Shown here: positions 1 through 9,262 of the stretch, piece by piece | Numbering within the stretch: the first letter of the stretch is position 1 | Layout of the letters: every line of letters starts with the position of its first letter | From: JACZWL01 sp046756445 | Lineage (GTDB): Bacteria; Pseudomonadota; Gammaproteobacteria; Steroidobacterales; Woeseiaceae | Direction of reading: 5' to 3' | Length of the DNA stretch: 64,000 nucleotides | Assembly: GCA_046756445.1 (NCBI GenBank) | Contig: JBHHWI010000002.1 | Location: 1-64,000, forward strand | Made by a program: the position numbers and the translations under genes | Notes under the pieces: generated by a model | What the model saw: only the letters and a program-made list of their open reading frames with translations | The model's database searches: none | Told to the model about the DNA's origin: nothing

Positions 1-46
1 GTTGGCGGAGTCAGAGTCCGCAGTCCTACCGCTAGACGATCCCCCA
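1..46 (-). tRNA. tRNA-Gln (CTG anticodon), 3' part cut by window edge
   Basis: Read on the minus strand, the first 46 bases give the 5' part of a tRNA: acceptor strand starting TGGGGGA, a D arm with the AGCGGTAGGA core, and an anticodon arm with a 5-bp stem GCGGA/TCCGC around the 7-base loop CTCTGAC. The central triplet CTG decodes CAG, so the tRNA carries glutamine, and the TGGGG start is typical of tRNA-Gln. The variable and T arms and the 3' end lie beyond the left edge. It is co-oriented with rpsI, about 100 bases downstream of it. Confidence 0.85.
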
Positions 47-147
47 AATCCGCCCTGTACGTTTGACGCGCCGTGACGATCAGCGCGGATTTATCTTGAG
101 TGACTATTCCGAGCGGTGCGTTCCGCTGGTGCCAATAGTAGTCAATG

Positions 148-540
148 CTATCGTTTCGAATACTGCGTCGCGCGGCGTGCTTTCCTCAGGCCTACCTTCT
201 TGCGTTCCACCTCTCGCGCGTCGCGCGTTACGAATCCGGCTTTGCGCAGCGCCGGGCGCAGCGACTCGTCGTATTGCAGCAGCGCGCGGGTCAGACCGTG
301 GCGGATTGCGCCGGCCTGGCCGGTCGTTCCGCCGCCGCTGACCGTCACGGAAATATCGAACTTGTCGCCCAGTTGCATCAGCTCCAACGGCTGCCGGACA
401 ATCATTCGTGCCGTTTGCCGGCCGAAGAATTCATCCAGGGGCCGGTCGTTGACGATGATATCGCCGCCGCCGGGCTTCATGAATACGCGCGCCGTCGAGG
501 TCTTTCTTCGGCCGGTGCCGTAATACAGTGCTTCAGTCAT
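148..540 (-). CDS. rpsI: 30S ribosomal protein S9
   Basis: Small-subunit ribosomal protein S9, whose basic C-terminal tail reaches the P-site tRNA. The 130-residue product has the usual family length, the N-terminal [14 protein letters not shown] block, a glycine-rich middle ([14 protein letters not shown]) and the conserved end TQYSKR. An open frame extends 11 codons upstream, but the ATG at 540 is chosen because the family starts at this position. It follows rplM by 32 bases in the standard rplM-rpsI operon and presumably shares the promoter upstream of rplM. About 100 bases without a gene separate it from the tRNA; I see no strong terminator there. Confidence 0.98.
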   Translation of the reverse strand: MTEALYYGTGRRKTSTARVFMKPGGGDIIVNDRPLDEFFGRQTARMIVRQPLELMQLGDKFDISVTVSGGGTTGQAGAIRHGLTRALLQYDESLRPALRKAGFVTRDAREVERKKVGLRKARRATQYSKR

Positions 541-572
541 AATTTGTGTCTCGGTCCCGATACTGCGCCGCA

Positions 573-1007
573 TCAGGCGCTGATGTCCAGTGGCAGGGGC
601 TGCTGTGCCTCATGCTTGTGCTCCGGGCCCGCGAAAATCCTGAGCTTGGTAAGCATCTTCCTGCCCAGGGGATTGCGGGGCAACATACCCTTTACCGCAT
701 AATGAAGCGCGCGTTCCGGCGTTTCCTCGAGGAGCCGCTCGAGCGGCATTGACTTCAGATTGCCGACGTAGCCCGTATACCGATGGTACATCTTGTCCTT
801 CAGCTTGTTGCCCGTCACCCGAATCTTGTCCGCATTGATGACGACGATATAGTCGCCCGTATCCACGTGCGGCGCATATTGCGGCTTGTGCTTGCCACGC
901 AGCCGGCGCGCAATCTCGGTCGACAGGCGGCCCAGTGTCTTGCCCGTAGCATCGACCAGATACCAGTCGCGTCGAACCTCATCCGGCTTGGGAGAAAACG
1001 TCTTCAT
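573..1007 (-). CDS. rplM: 50S ribosomal protein L13
   Basis: Large-subunit protein L13, an early assembly protein that binds 23S rRNA. The 144-residue product is close to the usual 142 and shows the family signatures: [20 protein letters not shown] near the N terminus, the [15 protein letters not shown] strand, and the [13 protein letters not shown] block near the C terminus. It is the first gene of the rplM-rpsI operon. A good sigma70-type promoter and a leader hairpin lie directly upstream (see separate entries). Confidence 0.98.
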   Translation of the reverse strand: MKTFSPKPDEVRRDWYLVDATGKTLGRLSTEIARRLRGKHKPQYAPHVDTGDYIVVINADKIRVTGNKLKDKMYHRYTGYVGNLKSMPLERLLEETPERALHYAVKGMLPRNPLGRKMLTKLRIFAGPEHKHEAQQPLPLDISA

Positions 1008-1024
1008 GGTGTCTCAATCCACTT

Positions 1025-1042
1025 GGGAACGAACACGTCCCC
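1025..1042 (-). promoter_or_regulatory. Hairpin in the rplM mRNA leader
   Basis: On the minus strand the arms GGGGACG and CGTTCCC pair over 7 bp (one G-T pair) around the loop TGTT. The hairpin lies 17 bases before the rplM start codon and inside the short leader predicted from the upstream promoter. L13 operons in other proteobacteria carry leader structures bound by L13 for feedback control. That this hairpin does so is an inference from position. Confidence 0.45.
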
Positions 1043-1057
1043 GGCGAAAGGCGCGAG

Positions 1058-1086
1058 ATTCTACTCGACGCACCGCGCCAATGCAA
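1058..1086 (-). promoter_or_regulatory. Sigma70-type promoter of rplM-rpsI
   Basis: Read leftward, a -35 element TTGCAT (1081-1086) and a -10 element TAGAAT (1058-1063) are separated by exactly 17 bases. Transcription would start near 1051, giving a leader of about 43 bases. The -10 matches the consensus at 5 of 6 positions. Confidence 0.65.
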
Positions 1087-1164
1087 TCGACGGCGCCGGC
1101 TTTCACGGCCTGAAGCGCGCCCGTATCCGTCCACAATTTAGCTTGAATATCAATTACTTACGCA

Positions 1165-1896
1165 TCAGAACCCGTACTCGAGCGACAGCGCCGAATAGGT
1201 GTCTGTTTTTTCCGTGCCGACGGGGACCGAGCTGTTGTTTTTCACCGTAAAAGACGCGACCAGAGCCAGGTCGCCGATCAATCCGGCCTTCAGCGCAGAT
1301 ACCGATTCCATGTAGGTGTTCTCCGCGCCGGATTCGACGACAAAGCCCTGACTGAACTCGGCCGTTTCGCTCAAGAGCCATTGGTAGCTCAGGCCGCCTC
1401 GAACGATGACCTCCTCTTCCTCTATGCCATCAGTCCGGTCGGACTGTCGCGCGCCGATACCAACCTCCGCATTCAGTCTATGCCTGGCCTTGTCAATCAG
1501 GTGTCGCCCGTACCCGACCGACTCCGATAGTTGGGTATCGTAGCCGCTGAATCTGTCTTTGCGCCAGGTGATCCCGCCGAACAGGAAACCGTGCTCCGTC
1601 AAATCTCGTTCGCTCTTCCATCCCAGGTCATAGGCCTCAGCAGTCGTCGCCTCGTCCTCAGTCGCATGGACCGCGAACGCCTCGAATGTGTGTTTCCACT
1701 GGCCGGCCGCGTAGGCAATTGCGAAGCTGGTATTCGCGTTCGAGTTCTCGGTGTTGCCGGAGGTAGCGAGGTACCCCATCGCGGCCTTGCCGGACCACTG
1801 TCCGCCCTGCTCCTCGGCCGCATTCGACAATGTCGGTAGCAGGGCAGCGCAGAGCGCGAATTGCGCAGAGCGTCTGATGCGTGAAGTCATTGGCAT
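1165..1896 (-). CDS. DUF481 family outer-membrane protein (YdiY-like)
   Basis: The 243-residue protein begins with a basic, then hydrophobic signal peptide (residues 1 to about 26, ending LPTLSNA-A), so it is exported. The mature part alternates polar and hydrophobic residues with many aromatic ones and ends in the amphipathic strand LSLEYGF, whose terminal Phe is typical of beta-barrel outer-membrane proteins. The WSGKAAMGYLATSGNTENSN block near the N terminus is characteristic of DUF481 (salt-induced outer-membrane protein family). The precise role is unknown. It runs toward rplM, is divergent from coq7, and appears to be a single-gene unit. Confidence 0.8.
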   Translation of the reverse strand: MPMTSRIRRSAQFALCAALLPTLSNAAEEQGGQWSGKAAMGYLATSGNTENSNANTSFAIAYAAGQWKHTFEAFAVHATEDEATTAEAYDLGWKSERDLTEHGFLFGGITWRKDRFSGYDTQLSESVGYGRHLIDKARHRLNAEVGIGARQSDRTDGIEEEEVIVRGGLSYQWLLSETAEFSQGFVVESGAENTYMESVSALKAGLIGDLALVASFTVKNNSSVPVGTEKTDTYSALSLEYGF

Positions 1897-1955
1897 GCTC
1901 CTCGTCCAAAAGGCTGCGCAGTATATCCCCGCCGGGGTCGGGACCGCGAGTTATA

Positions 1956-2609
1956 ATGCCAACGATGGAGGAACGACAATTGTCGCCCGTCGACCGCTTG
2001 CTTGGCGGCGTGGAAAGCTTCTTGCGCACAGTCGCCGCGGCGCCGGCACATACGGCCCGCGAGAACCCGGCTGCGGATGTCGCTGACGCGCCGATGTCGG
2101 CGACTGAAAAATCGCATTCAGCCGGTCTGATGCGTGTCAACCATGCGGGCGAGATTGCGGCCCAGGGCCTGTATCAGGGACACGCGTTGGTTGCCCGTGA
2201 TCCGGATATCGAGGATCAAATGCAACGGGCCGCCGACGAAGAGCTCGATCATCTCGCCTGGTGCGAGGAGCGCCTCCAAGATCTCGGCGCGGGCCCCAGT
2301 CTGCTGAACCCCGTGTGGTATGGCGGCGCCTTCCTGATCGGTGCGACCAGCGGCATTCTCGGTGATCGTTGGAGCCTCGGTTTCATCGAGGAGACCGAGC
2401 GTCAGGTCGTCCAGCACCTGACGGGTCACCTCGAGCGCCTGCCCGCAAATGATGCGAAAAGCCGCGCCATCGTCCACCAAATGCGGGAGGAAGAAGCGCT
2501 GCACGGCGAAACTGCCAGGGGTGCCGGCGCATCCGATCTGCCGGCCCCCATTCGACGCGCGATGCGCTTCACGGCGAGCGTCATGACCGGCACGGCATAC
2601 TGGCTGTGA
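1956..2609 (+). CDS. coq7: 3-demethoxyubiquinol 3-hydroxylase (Coq7)
   Basis: Di-iron monooxygenase of ubiquinone synthesis that hydroxylates the demethoxy intermediate; it acts at the cytoplasmic membrane. The 217-residue product carries the two ferritin-like helix pairs of the family, with the iron ligands in HAGEIAAQGLY, EELDHLAWCEERL, EETERQVVQHL and EEEALHGETA. The frame stays open upstream, but family homology starts near LSPVDRLLGG, so the ATG at 1956 (GCGAG seven bases before it) is preferred; the ATG at 1965 is an alternative. The sequence TATAAT overlaps the start at 1952, probably by chance. Confidence 0.93.
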   Translation: MPTMEERQLSPVDRLLGGVESFLRTVAAAPAHTARENPAADVADAPMSATEKSHSAGLMRVNHAGEIAAQGLYQGHALVARDPDIEDQMQRAADEELDHLAWCEERLQDLGAGPSLLNPVWYGGAFLIGATSGILGDRWSLGFIEETERQVVQHLTGHLERLPANDAKSRAIVHQMREEEALHGETARGAGASDLPAPIRRAMRFTASVMTGTAYWL

Positions 2610-2638
2610 GGTCGCTGGTTTCAAATCGACCGATTAAA

Positions 2639-2644
2639 TATAAT
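2639..2644 (+). promoter_or_regulatory. Possible -10 element for crp
   Basis: A perfect TATAAT lies about 95 bases before the crp start in an AT-rich gap between coq7 and crp. No convincing -35 is seen at the right spacing, so the promoter could depend on an activator or the match could be fortuitous. Confidence 0.3.
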
Positions 2645-2739
2645 TCCACCGGTTTCAATAACCTCTGTAAAACACGCACTTAGCTTGCCCTTGGGCGCCG
2701 ACTGTATTAAAAAGGGTGGGCTTTCGCGAGGGCAGCCAA

Positions 2740-3393
2740 ATGCAGACAACAGCTAAGACATTGAGCGACGTTCCGGCCATCAACCGGTTTTTGAGCTATT
2801 GTCGGGTGCGAACGGTCCCTTCCAAGACCGTGATGATTCACGCCGGCGATCTCCCTGATGTCCTCTACTACATCGTTGACGGATCCGTCGAGGTCATGAT
2901 CGAGGATGAAGACGGCAATGAAATGGTCCTGGCTTACCTCAACAAAGGGCAGTTTTTCGGCGAAATGGGTCTTTTCTACGAACAACCCACGCGCAGCGCC
3001 TGGGTGCGCACGCGAAGCGAATGCGAGATTGCCGAAATGACCTACCCGCGATTCCGGCAAATTGCCAGCGAAAGCCCGGGCCTGGTCTTCGAACTGGCGA
3101 CCCAGCTGGCAACGCGACTCGATCGTACGAATCGCAAGCTCGGGGACCTGGCATTCGTCGACGTCACCGGTCGGGTTGCCCACGCGATCATGGACCTCTG
3201 TAACGAGCCGGACGCCATGACCCATCCGGACGGCATGCAGATCAAGGTCAGCCGCCAGGAGCTGAGCCGACTGGTCGGGTGCTCGCGTGAAATGGCCGGC
3301 CGTGTGCTGAAAGTGCTCGAGGAACAGGGCCTCGTATCGGCCAGCGGAAAGACGATCGTCGTATTCGGCGCTCGGCCGAACCGCAAGATCTGA
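2740..3393 (+). CDS. crp: cAMP receptor protein (Crp/Vfr family regulator)
   Basis: Global transcription regulator with a cyclic-nucleotide-binding beta roll (about residues 10-125), a dimerisation helix and a C-terminal winged helix. The cNMP pocket motif GEMGLFYEQPTRSAWVRT matches the Crp phosphate-binding cassette (GE...R-S/T-A), and the recognition region VSRQELSRLVGCSREMAGRVLK is near-identical to Crp/Vfr, so cAMP-dependent activity is likely. The ATG at 2740 is preferred over an in-frame GTG at 2716 because GAGGG sits seven bases before it; this gives 217 residues. It converges with rpe, leaving only six bases between them. Confidence 0.93.
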   Translation: MQTTAKTLSDVPAINRFLSYCRVRTVPSKTVMIHAGDLPDVLYYIVDGSVEVMIEDEDGNEMVLAYLNKGQFFGEMGLFYEQPTRSAWVRTRSECEIAEMTYPRFRQIASESPGLVFELATQLATRLDRTNRKLGDLAFVDVTGRVAHAIMDLCNEPDAMTHPDGMQIKVSRQELSRLVGCSREMAGRVLKVLEEQGLVSASGKTIVVFGARPNRKI

Positions 3394-3399
3394 CTCGTC

Positions 3400-4068
3400 T
3401 CACGTCGCCTTTCCAATCTCGGACCTCATGGTGCTGATCGTGGCGGCATAATTGTCCGTGTCGAATATGGCCGAGCCCGCGACAAACGTATCGGCGCCCG
3501 CCGCCGCAATCTGTCCGATATTGTCAACCTTGACGCCGCCGTCGACTTCGAGGCGTATTTCCATTCCGCTGGCGTCGATCAATTGTCGGGCCTGGCGCAG
3601 TTTCTCGAGCGATGACTCGATGAAAGTCTGGCCGCCGAAACCGGGATTGACCGACATCACCAGCACCATGTCCATGTCTTCGATCACGTGCTCGAGCCAG
3701 GTAAGAGGCGTCGCCGGATTGAAGACCAGGCCCGCCTTGCAGCCCTGATCACGAATCAGACCGAGCGTCCGGTGCACATGCCGGCTGGCTTCCGGATGAA
3801 AAGTTATGTAGGTGGCTCCCGCCCTGGCGAAATCCGGAATGAGCCCGTCGACCGGTTCGACCATCAGGTGTACGTCGATCGGTGCCGTGACGCCATGATC
3901 CCGCAGGGCCTCGCAAACCAGAGGCCCGATCGTCAGGTTCGGCACGAAATGATTGTCCATGACATCGAAGTGCACGATGTCCGCGCCGGCCTCCAGCACG
4001 GCGTTGACTTCCTCGCCGAGCCGGGCAAAGTCGGCCGAGAGAATTGATGGAGCGATAAGTCGATCCAC
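3400..4068 (-). CDS. rpe: Ribulose-phosphate 3-epimerase
   Basis: TIM-barrel metalloenzyme that interconverts ribulose 5-phosphate and xylulose 5-phosphate in the pentose phosphate pathway. The 222-residue product has the family start [17 protein letters not shown], metal ligands in [17 protein letters not shown] and DVHLMV, the [11 protein letters not shown] loop and the C-terminal phosphate site DGGVKVDNI...[12 protein letters not shown]. The start codon is GTG, with AGGA eight bases upstream. The 180-bp inverted-repeat element lies about 40 bases upstream of the gene, between it and djlA. Confidence 0.96.
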   Translation of the reverse strand: MDRLIAPSILSADFARLGEEVNAVLEAGADIVHFDVMDNHFVPNLTIGPLVCEALRDHGVTAPIDVHLMVEPVDGLIPDFARAGATYITFHPEASRHVHRTLGLIRDQGCKAGLVFNPATPLTWLEHVIEDMDMVLVMSVNPGFGGQTFIESSLEKLRQARQLIDASGMEIRLEVDGGVKVDNIGQIAAAGADTFVAGSAIFDTDNYAATISTMRSEIGKAT

Positions 4069-4109
4069 ATCAGTATCCTATGTCATTCACCCGCGCATAC
4101 TACACGAAC

Positions 4110-4289
4110 TAGTACTCCGTCCAGGCGATATTAATTGGTTCAGAGCTGTCCAGATGATCCAAGACAAGGCGCACTACGCAGATAATGGCTGGTCCTTTTC
4201 AAGGGCATGCCATTCCCGGCGAGGCGCGCCTCGCGGTCAACTGCTTCACGACTCGCTGAACTCATCAATATCGCCTGGACGGAGTACTA
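4110..4289. mobile_element. 180-bp MITE-like element with terminal inverted repeats
   Basis: Positions 4110-4132 (TAGTACTCCGTCCAGGCGAT plus ATT) are repeated perfectly in reverse complement at 4267-4289. The match continues imperfectly inward through a shared GTTCAG, so the arms are about 35 bp. The inside (about 110 bp) has no credible gene. Both outer ends carry the palindrome AGTACT flanked by TA, compatible with a TA-type target duplication. The right arm supplies the TAG stop of djlA. This geometry is that of a non-autonomous miniature inverted-repeat transposable element. No second copy and no matching transposase occur in the window. Confidence 0.65.
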
Positions 4290-5063
4290 ACGTATGCTCC
4301 TGCGCGCTTTTAGCATTTCGTACGCGCTGCGGATTTCGCGAGTCTTTCGTTCGGCCTCGGCGATGGCGTCGGCGCCTGGATTTCTGGAGGCCAGCTTGTC
4401 CGGGTGATTCTTGTTCATGAGGCGCCGATACGCCTTCTTGATTTCCGCGTTCGTCGACGATTCGCTGACACCCAGCGCACGATAGGCGCCGTTGACACGT
4501 CTGGCATCTGCGCCGCCGGCAACAGAACGGCGAAAGCCGCGCTGCGCACGAATCATCGCCTCGACCTGAGCAAGCTCCACACGGCCGATATCCAGTCTGG
4601 TGCAAATTGTCCAGTAGATATCACGCTCACGTTCATGCAGCCCGTCTTTGGAGAGCGAGACTTCCATCAGGAGCTTGAGGAACAGTCCGCGCGCCTCGCT
4701 GCGTCGGGCGCTTTCCCGCCTCAGCAGATCCAGTGTCGCGACCAGAGGAAAGCGCTCGCGCTTGCCATCGTCGAACCAGGCGATGGCCTGATCGATCTGC
4801 GACGGGCCGAGTCCGAGACGGTGCATGCAGGAACGGGCTGCCCTGATTTCGGGCTCTGTCACGCGACCGTCGGCCTTTGCCAGATGGCCCATGGTCTGAA
4901 ACAGCACTCTGACGAAGCTGTTCGGGAGTCTGTCGATGTGCGTATATCGCCGGGCAAATCCCCTGTCGAACTGGTGCCCGAGGATGAAGCCGAGCAGCGC
5001 GAGCCAGGGCCGTCCGGTAGCCAGGCCTGCCATTGTTCCGATGATTTTTCCCCACCAGGGCAT
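4287..5063 (-). CDS. djlA: Co-chaperone DjlA (TerB-like plus J domain)
   Basis: The 258-residue protein has an N-terminal hydrophobic segment with a glycine motif ([19 protein letters not shown]), a central TerB-like helical domain (about residues 50-165, with [12 protein letters not shown]) and a C-terminal J domain (from about residue 190) containing the HPD triad in NKNHPDKL. This order is that of DjlA, a membrane-anchored J protein that stimulates DnaK. The last codons and the TAG stop lie at the edge of the inverted-repeat element, so the C terminus may have been slightly trimmed or altered by insertion. It is divergent from purC. Confidence 0.9.
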   Translation of the reverse strand: MPWWGKIIGTMAGLATGRPWLALLGFILGHQFDRGFARRYTHIDRLPNSFVRVLFQTMGHLAKADGRVTEPEIRAARSCMHRLGLGPSQIDQAIAWFDDGKRERFPLVATLDLLRRESARRSEARGLFLKLLMEVSLSKDGLHERERDIYWTICTRLDIGRVELAQVEAMIRAQRGFRRSVAGGADARRVNGAYRALGVSESSTNAEIKKAYRRLMNKNHPDKLASRNPGADAIAEAERKTREIRSAYEMLKARRSIR

Positions 5064-5144
5064 ACGGCAATGCTAACCGCACATGGGATCCATTCCTATG
5101 TCGATTGCTTGCGGCGCGGCCGGCGAACGGCCATCATCCGCCGC

Positions 5145-6059
5145 ATGCCGGATGTCCTGTTTGAATCATCGATCGCATCGCTGCCCTTGCTCGGCCGCGG
5201 CAAGGTTCGCGACATCTATGATACAGGTGACGGGCATTTGCTGATCGTCGCGACGGACCGTCTGTCCGCATATGACGTAGTCCTGCCGGATCCCGTACCT
5301 TTCAAGGGTGCGGTACTGACGGAAATCTCCAACTTCTGGTTCGGGATGATGTCCGACCTGATCCCAAACCACCTCACCAATCGGCCGCTCGATACGGTGA
5401 TCGACGATGCCGTTTTGTGTCGTCAACTCGACAAACGCGCGATCATAGTCAGACGCATGGAGCCCCTCCCCATAGAGGCCGTCGTGCGCGGCTACCTGGT
5501 CGGCTCGGCCTGGCGTGACTACCGGGCGACCGGTCAGATATGCGGCATCGATCTGCCGCCGTCTCTCGATCAGGCAGCTCGATTGCCCGAGGTCATCTTC
5601 ACGCCGGCGACCAAAGCCGAGGCCGGCCGCCACGACGAGAATATCGACTTTGCCCAAACCGAGGAGTTGATAGGCAGCGATCTTGCCTGCCGGGTCCGCG
5701 ACGTGTCGATCGCAATCTACGAACGCGCCGCGAAGCACGCGCTCGACAAGGGAATTATCATTGCAGACACCAAATTCGAATTCGGTCTGGACGAGAATGG
5801 TGGTCTATTCATCATCGACGAGGCGCTGACGCCTGATTCGTCCAGGTTCTGGCCGGTCGGCGAGTATCGGATCGGCATCAGCCCGCCGAGTTTCGACAAG
5901 CAATTTGTTCGCGATTATCTCGACACGCTGGATTGGGGCAAGACGGCGCCGGGGCCCTTGCTGCCGCCCGACATCATCCGAAAAACAAGTGAAAAGTATC
6001 AACAGGCGTCCAGGCTGCTGACGGGTACAATCGAAGGACATGGTTCCGGAACTGCATAG
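5145..6059 (+). CDS. purC: Phosphoribosylaminoimidazole-succinocarboxamide synthase
   Basis: SAICAR synthetase, the ATP-dependent purine step that joins CAIR and aspartate. The 304-residue product is of the longer yeast-like class. It shows [13 protein letters not shown] with the ATP loop, [36 protein letters not shown], the [11 protein letters not shown] segment and [10 protein letters not shown]...[13 protein letters not shown]. An open frame continues far upstream on this strand but is antisense to djlA; the ATG at 5145 fits the family start. Downstream yihY overlaps it by 20 bases. Confidence 0.95.
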   Translation: MPDVLFESSIASLPLLGRGKVRDIYDTGDGHLLIVATDRLSAYDVVLPDPVPFKGAVLTEISNFWFGMMSDLIPNHLTNRPLDTVIDDAVLCRQLDKRAIIVRRMEPLPIEAVVRGYLVGSAWRDYRATGQICGIDLPPSLDQAARLPEVIFTPATKAEAGRHDENIDFAQTEELIGSDLACRVRDVSIAIYERAAKHALDKGIIIADTKFEFGLDENGGLFIIDEALTPDSSRFWPVGEYRIGISPPSFDKQFVRDYLDTLDWGKTAPGPLLPPDIIRKTSEKYQQASRLLTGTIEGHGSGTA

Positions 6060-7359
6060 TTTTTTCGAGCAACTGGTCTGGGGCGATCATCTCGCGAAGA
6101 GAGGGCCCCTCGGCCGGCTGGCCAGCGTCGTCCTTCGGTATGTCTATGGCCTCGGCCGCGACATCGTCTCGGGCCAGCTCACCTTGCGCTCGATGAGTCT
6201 CGTGTATACGACCTTGCTGTCGGTGGTACCGCTGATCGCCTTCAGCTTCTCCGTTCTCAAGGGGCTCGGCATGCACAAGGAACTCGAGCCTCAGTTATAT
6301 GCGTTCCTCGCGCCGCTCGGCCCGCAGGGCGAGGAGATCACGGCACAGGTCATCGACCTCGTCGATAACGTCAAGGGCCGAGTGCTCGGTGGCGTCAGCC
6401 TCGCCTTTTTTGTCTACACGGCCATATCGATGGTGCAAAAGGTCGAAGAGAGTTTCAACTACGTCTGGTACGTCTCGAAGCCACGCAGCTTCGCGCGCCG
6501 GTTCTCGGAGTACATCATCGTACTTCTGATCGGCCCCGTGGTCATGGTCATCGCGCTCGGTATGATCGCATCGATAAGAAGCAACCAAATCGTGCAAATG
6601 ATCCTCTCCAACGAGGCGCTGGGGCCGTTATTTGTCGTTATCAGCAGCTTCACGCCTTACGTGCTGATTACGGGGGTATTCACGTTTCTCTATATGTACG
6701 TGCCCAATACAAAAGTGAGACTCAAACCTGCTCTCGTCGGCGGTGTTGCCGGTGGCTTCCTCTGGGCGAGCGCCGGGGCATTCTTCACCACGTTCATCCT
6801 GTATGCGAGCCGTACCCAACTCATTTACTCGGGCTTTGCCGTCGCGATTACGACGCTGATCTGGTTATATCTGAGCTGGTTGATCCTCCTTGTCGGTTCG
6901 CAGCTCGCGTTCTATGTCCAGCAACCCGCTTTTCTGCGTATCGGGCGCCGCGAGCCGCGCCTGTCCAACTCGATGCGTGAGCGTCTCGCCCTGAATGTCA
7001 TGTACCTGGTCGGCAAGGCGTTTCGTGACCCGGACGCCAGTACGAGCATCCGGGATATCAGCCGGCAGATTCAGATTCCGGCGATTGCGCTGGCGCCGGT
7101 CGCCAATTCACTCGAAGGCGCCGGTCTCCTTATCACTACCGAGAACGAGGAACTGCTGCCGGGCCGTGAAATGTCGCGTGTTACCCTGAACGACATTCTC
7201 GCGGTTGTACGAACTGCGGGAGAGACCGGTTCATACCGGGATCCGACGTGGACACCGGCGATCGAAGCGCTCGGCGCCGAAATGGATGACGCTCTATCCG
7301 GCGTGGCCGGCAAGAAATCGCTCGCTGATCTGCTCGACAACGCCGAAGATGCGGATTAG
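6040..7359 (+). CDS. YihY family inner-membrane protein with C-terminal winged-helix-like region
   Basis: The 439-residue protein has six predicted membrane segments in the first 290 residues, with the YihY signatures [19 protein letters not shown], the polar EESFNYVW loop and [13 protein letters not shown]. The family was once annotated as RNase BN, which is now considered wrong; the transport role is not settled. The last 140 residues are soluble and contain [25 protein letters not shown], which resembles a winged-helix fold as in longer family members. It overlaps purC by 20 bases and converges on pmbA with a 4-base overlap. Confidence 0.9.
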   Translation: MVPELHSFFEQLVWGDHLAKRGPLGRLASVVLRYVYGLGRDIVSGQLTLRSMSLVYTTLLSVVPLIAFSFSVLKGLGMHKELEPQLYAFLAPLGPQGEEITAQVIDLVDNVKGRVLGGVSLAFFVYTAISMVQKVEESFNYVWYVSKPRSFARRFSEYIIVLLIGPVVMVIALGMIASIRSNQIVQMILSNEALGPLFVVISSFTPYVLITGVFTFLYMYVPNTKVRLKPALVGGVAGGFLWASAGAFFTTFILYASRTQLIYSGFAVAITTLIWLYLSWLILLVGSQLAFYVQQPAFLRIGRREPRLSNSMRERLALNVMYLVGKAFRDPDASTSIRDISRQIQIPAIALAPVANSLEGAGLLITTENEELLPGREMSRVTLNDILAVVRTAGETGSYRDPTWTPAIEALGAEMDDALSGVAGKKSLADLLDNAEDAD

Positions 7360-8702
7360 GCTCCGGCGATTGTCATCTCATCGACGAGCAGGGAACCACA
7401 TCGGATTGCGCCACGGATGTCCTGGTCGTTTCCCACGGCAACGATTCTCTTGTACAGCTTGCCGAGATTGCCGGCGATCGTGACTTCGTGTACGGGGTAG
7501 GCAATTTCGCCGTTATCGATCCAGTAGCCGACCGCGCCCCTCGAGTAATCGCCCGTGACGGGATTCACGCCCTGCCCGATCAGTTCAATGACGAGCAATC
7601 CGGATTTCATGATCTTGATGATTGCGTCCCTGCCATCTGCATTGCCCGACACGATGAGATTGTGCGCGCCGCCCGCGTTTCCGGTCGTCTTCAGCCCCAA
7701 ACGGCGGGCCGAATACGATCCGAGGATGTACCCCTGCAAGACACCGTCGATGACGAGGTCCCGATCCGCTGTCGCCACTCCCTCGGCGTCGAACGGTACG
7801 CTGGCCATCGCTTTGGGAATGTGCGGCCGCTCCACAATCTGCAAGAACCCGGGAAACACCTGCTCGCCCGCCGCGCCCAGCAGGAACGACGTGCGGCGGT
7901 ATTGTGCAGCGCCACTTACCGCGCTGACCGCGTGGCCGATGAATCCGCGGGCAATCTCGGGCGAAAACAACACCGGCGCTCTGGTCGTCTTTATTTTTCG
8001 GGATCCCAGTCTTCCGACCGTCCGTCTGGCCGCGGTTTCTCCGATTCGCTCCGGGCTTTCCAGCTCTTCAGGGTCTCGCGCCGCACTGTAATAGTAGTCG
8101 CGCTGCATGTCGCCGTCGGACTCTCCGACGACTGCGCAACTGATGGAATGGCCGGTTTTCGGAAAGCTGCCGATGAAACCATGGGTATTCCCGTATGCCC
8201 GAACGCCGCTGCTGGTCGCGACCGTGGCTCCTTCTGAATTCGATATACGCTTGTCGTATCTGCGGGCGGCGTCTTCGCAGCTGATCGCGGACTCGATGGC
8301 GGCGTCCGCGTCGATCTGCCAGTGATGGGCCAATTCGAGGTCCGGGACATTGCTTGCCATGAGTTCGGCGTCAGCGAGTCCGGAACATTCGTCGGCCGCC
8401 GTATAATCCGCGAATGTGCTGGCTTTCGCGACAGCTTCGCGCAGCGCTTCGGCGCTGAACTCGGATGTACGTGCGCTGCCCTTTCTCGAATCGTGATAGA
8501 CCGTGACGCCGACGCTTCGGTCATTCGTGTATTCGAGGTTCTCGACATCTCCGAGTCGGGCTGTCGCGCTCAGACCGAAGTCGTGGCTCACGGCAACCTC
8601 CGCCTGATCAGCGCCCTGTCTGCCGGCTTCTTCCAGTACAAGTCGTACGATGTCTTCGAGGTCCGACTGATCCAGCGACGCTTGCCCGGCGGGCACGCTC
8701 AT
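7356..8702 (-). CDS. pmbA: TldE/PmbA metalloprotease regulatory subunit
   Basis: Partner of the TldD protease; TldD/TldE process peptides such as microcin precursors and contribute to protein quality control. The 448-residue product has the family layout: an N-terminal domain with QGADQAEVAVSHDFGLSA and DRSVGVTVY, a central region with AAQYRRTSFLLGAAG, and a C-terminal part with LVIELIGQGVNPVTGDYSRGAVG. The catalytic HExxxH seen in TldD is absent, as expected for TldE. The ATG at 8702 is chosen; upstream in-frame codons lack family similarity. It is divergent from darP. tldD lies about 4 kb to the right, not adjacent. Confidence 0.95.
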   Translation of the reverse strand: MSVPAGQASLDQSDLEDIVRLVLEEAGRQGADQAEVAVSHDFGLSATARLGDVENLEYTNDRSVGVTVYHDSRKGSARTSEFSAEALREAVAKASTFADYTAADECSGLADAELMASNVPDLELAHHWQIDADAAIESAISCEDAARRYDKRISNSEGATVATSSGVRAYGNTHGFIGSFPKTGHSISCAVVGESDGDMQRDYYYSAARDPEELESPERIGETAARRTVGRLGSRKIKTTRAPVLFSPEIARGFIGHAVSAVSGAAQYRRTSFLLGAAGEQVFPGFLQIVERPHIPKAMASVPFDAEGVATADRDLVIDGVLQGYILGSYSARRLGLKTTGNAGGAHNLIVSGNADGRDAIIKIMKSGLLVIELIGQGVNPVTGDYSRGAVGYWIDNGEIAYPVHEVTIAGNLGKLYKRIVAVGNDQDIRGAIRCGSLLVDEMTIAGA

Positions 8703-8770
8703 TGTGTGCTTTTTCCCATTTTTTTTATTACGCTGGCTCGAAAATCCAGAGAGCGACAGTAGCTTAGCCG

Positions 8771-9262
8771 GTGGCAAACTCAAAGCCCAGCAAAACCGCA
8801 AGAAAACGTGAAATTCTGGCACGGCAGGCACTCGGCGAGAAGCTCGTCGGGCTGACCGATGAGCAGCTTCGCAGCATGGCGCTGGACGACAATCTCTATG
8901 AAGCAGTCACCGCGGCCGCGCAGATCAAATCGCACGGCGCATTGCGCAGGCAGCGACAGCTCATCGGCAAGCTGATGCGTGACGTCGATCCGGAACCGAT
9001 TCGAGATGCGCTCTATGCGCTTCAACGCCAGGAAATAGCCGCCGTGGAATTGTTTCATCGCGCCGAGAAATGGCGAGACCGGATCGTACAGCACGGGCAA
9101 CTGAACGAGTTTTTTGAATTGACGGGCAAGACGGATAACGAGCTTGCCGCCGTGCTGCGCGACTACGAGGGCGCACCGAGCAATTCCGCCAGGCGGTCGA
9201 TCCGGCGAAGGATATTCCGGCTTGTACACGCGGCGCTGGCTGACGATACAATCCAACGATGA
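8771..9262 (+). CDS. darP: Ribosome-associated protein DarP (YjgA, DUF615)
   Basis: The 163-residue basic, helical protein matches the DarP/YjgA family, which binds late 50S assembly intermediates and aids peptidyl-transferase-centre maturation. Recognisable blocks are [39 protein letters not shown] and a basic C terminus with [10 protein letters not shown]. The start codon is GTG. darP diverges from pmbA, an arrangement common in gammaproteobacteria, and its stop overlaps the purE start by four bases (ATGA). Confidence 0.93.
   Translation: MANSKPSKTARKREILARQALGEKLVGLTDEQLRSMALDDNLYEAVTAAAQIKSHGALRRQRQLIGKLMRDVDPEPIRDALYALQRQEIAAVELFHRAEKWRDRIVQHGQLNEFFELTGKTDNELAAVLRDYEGAPSNSARRSIRRRIFRLVHAALADDTIQR

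Noticed and set aside
1952..1957. TATAAT overlapping the coq7 start as a promoter for a leaderless mRNA
   Set aside because: No -35 element at proper spacing, and the match overlaps coding sequence.
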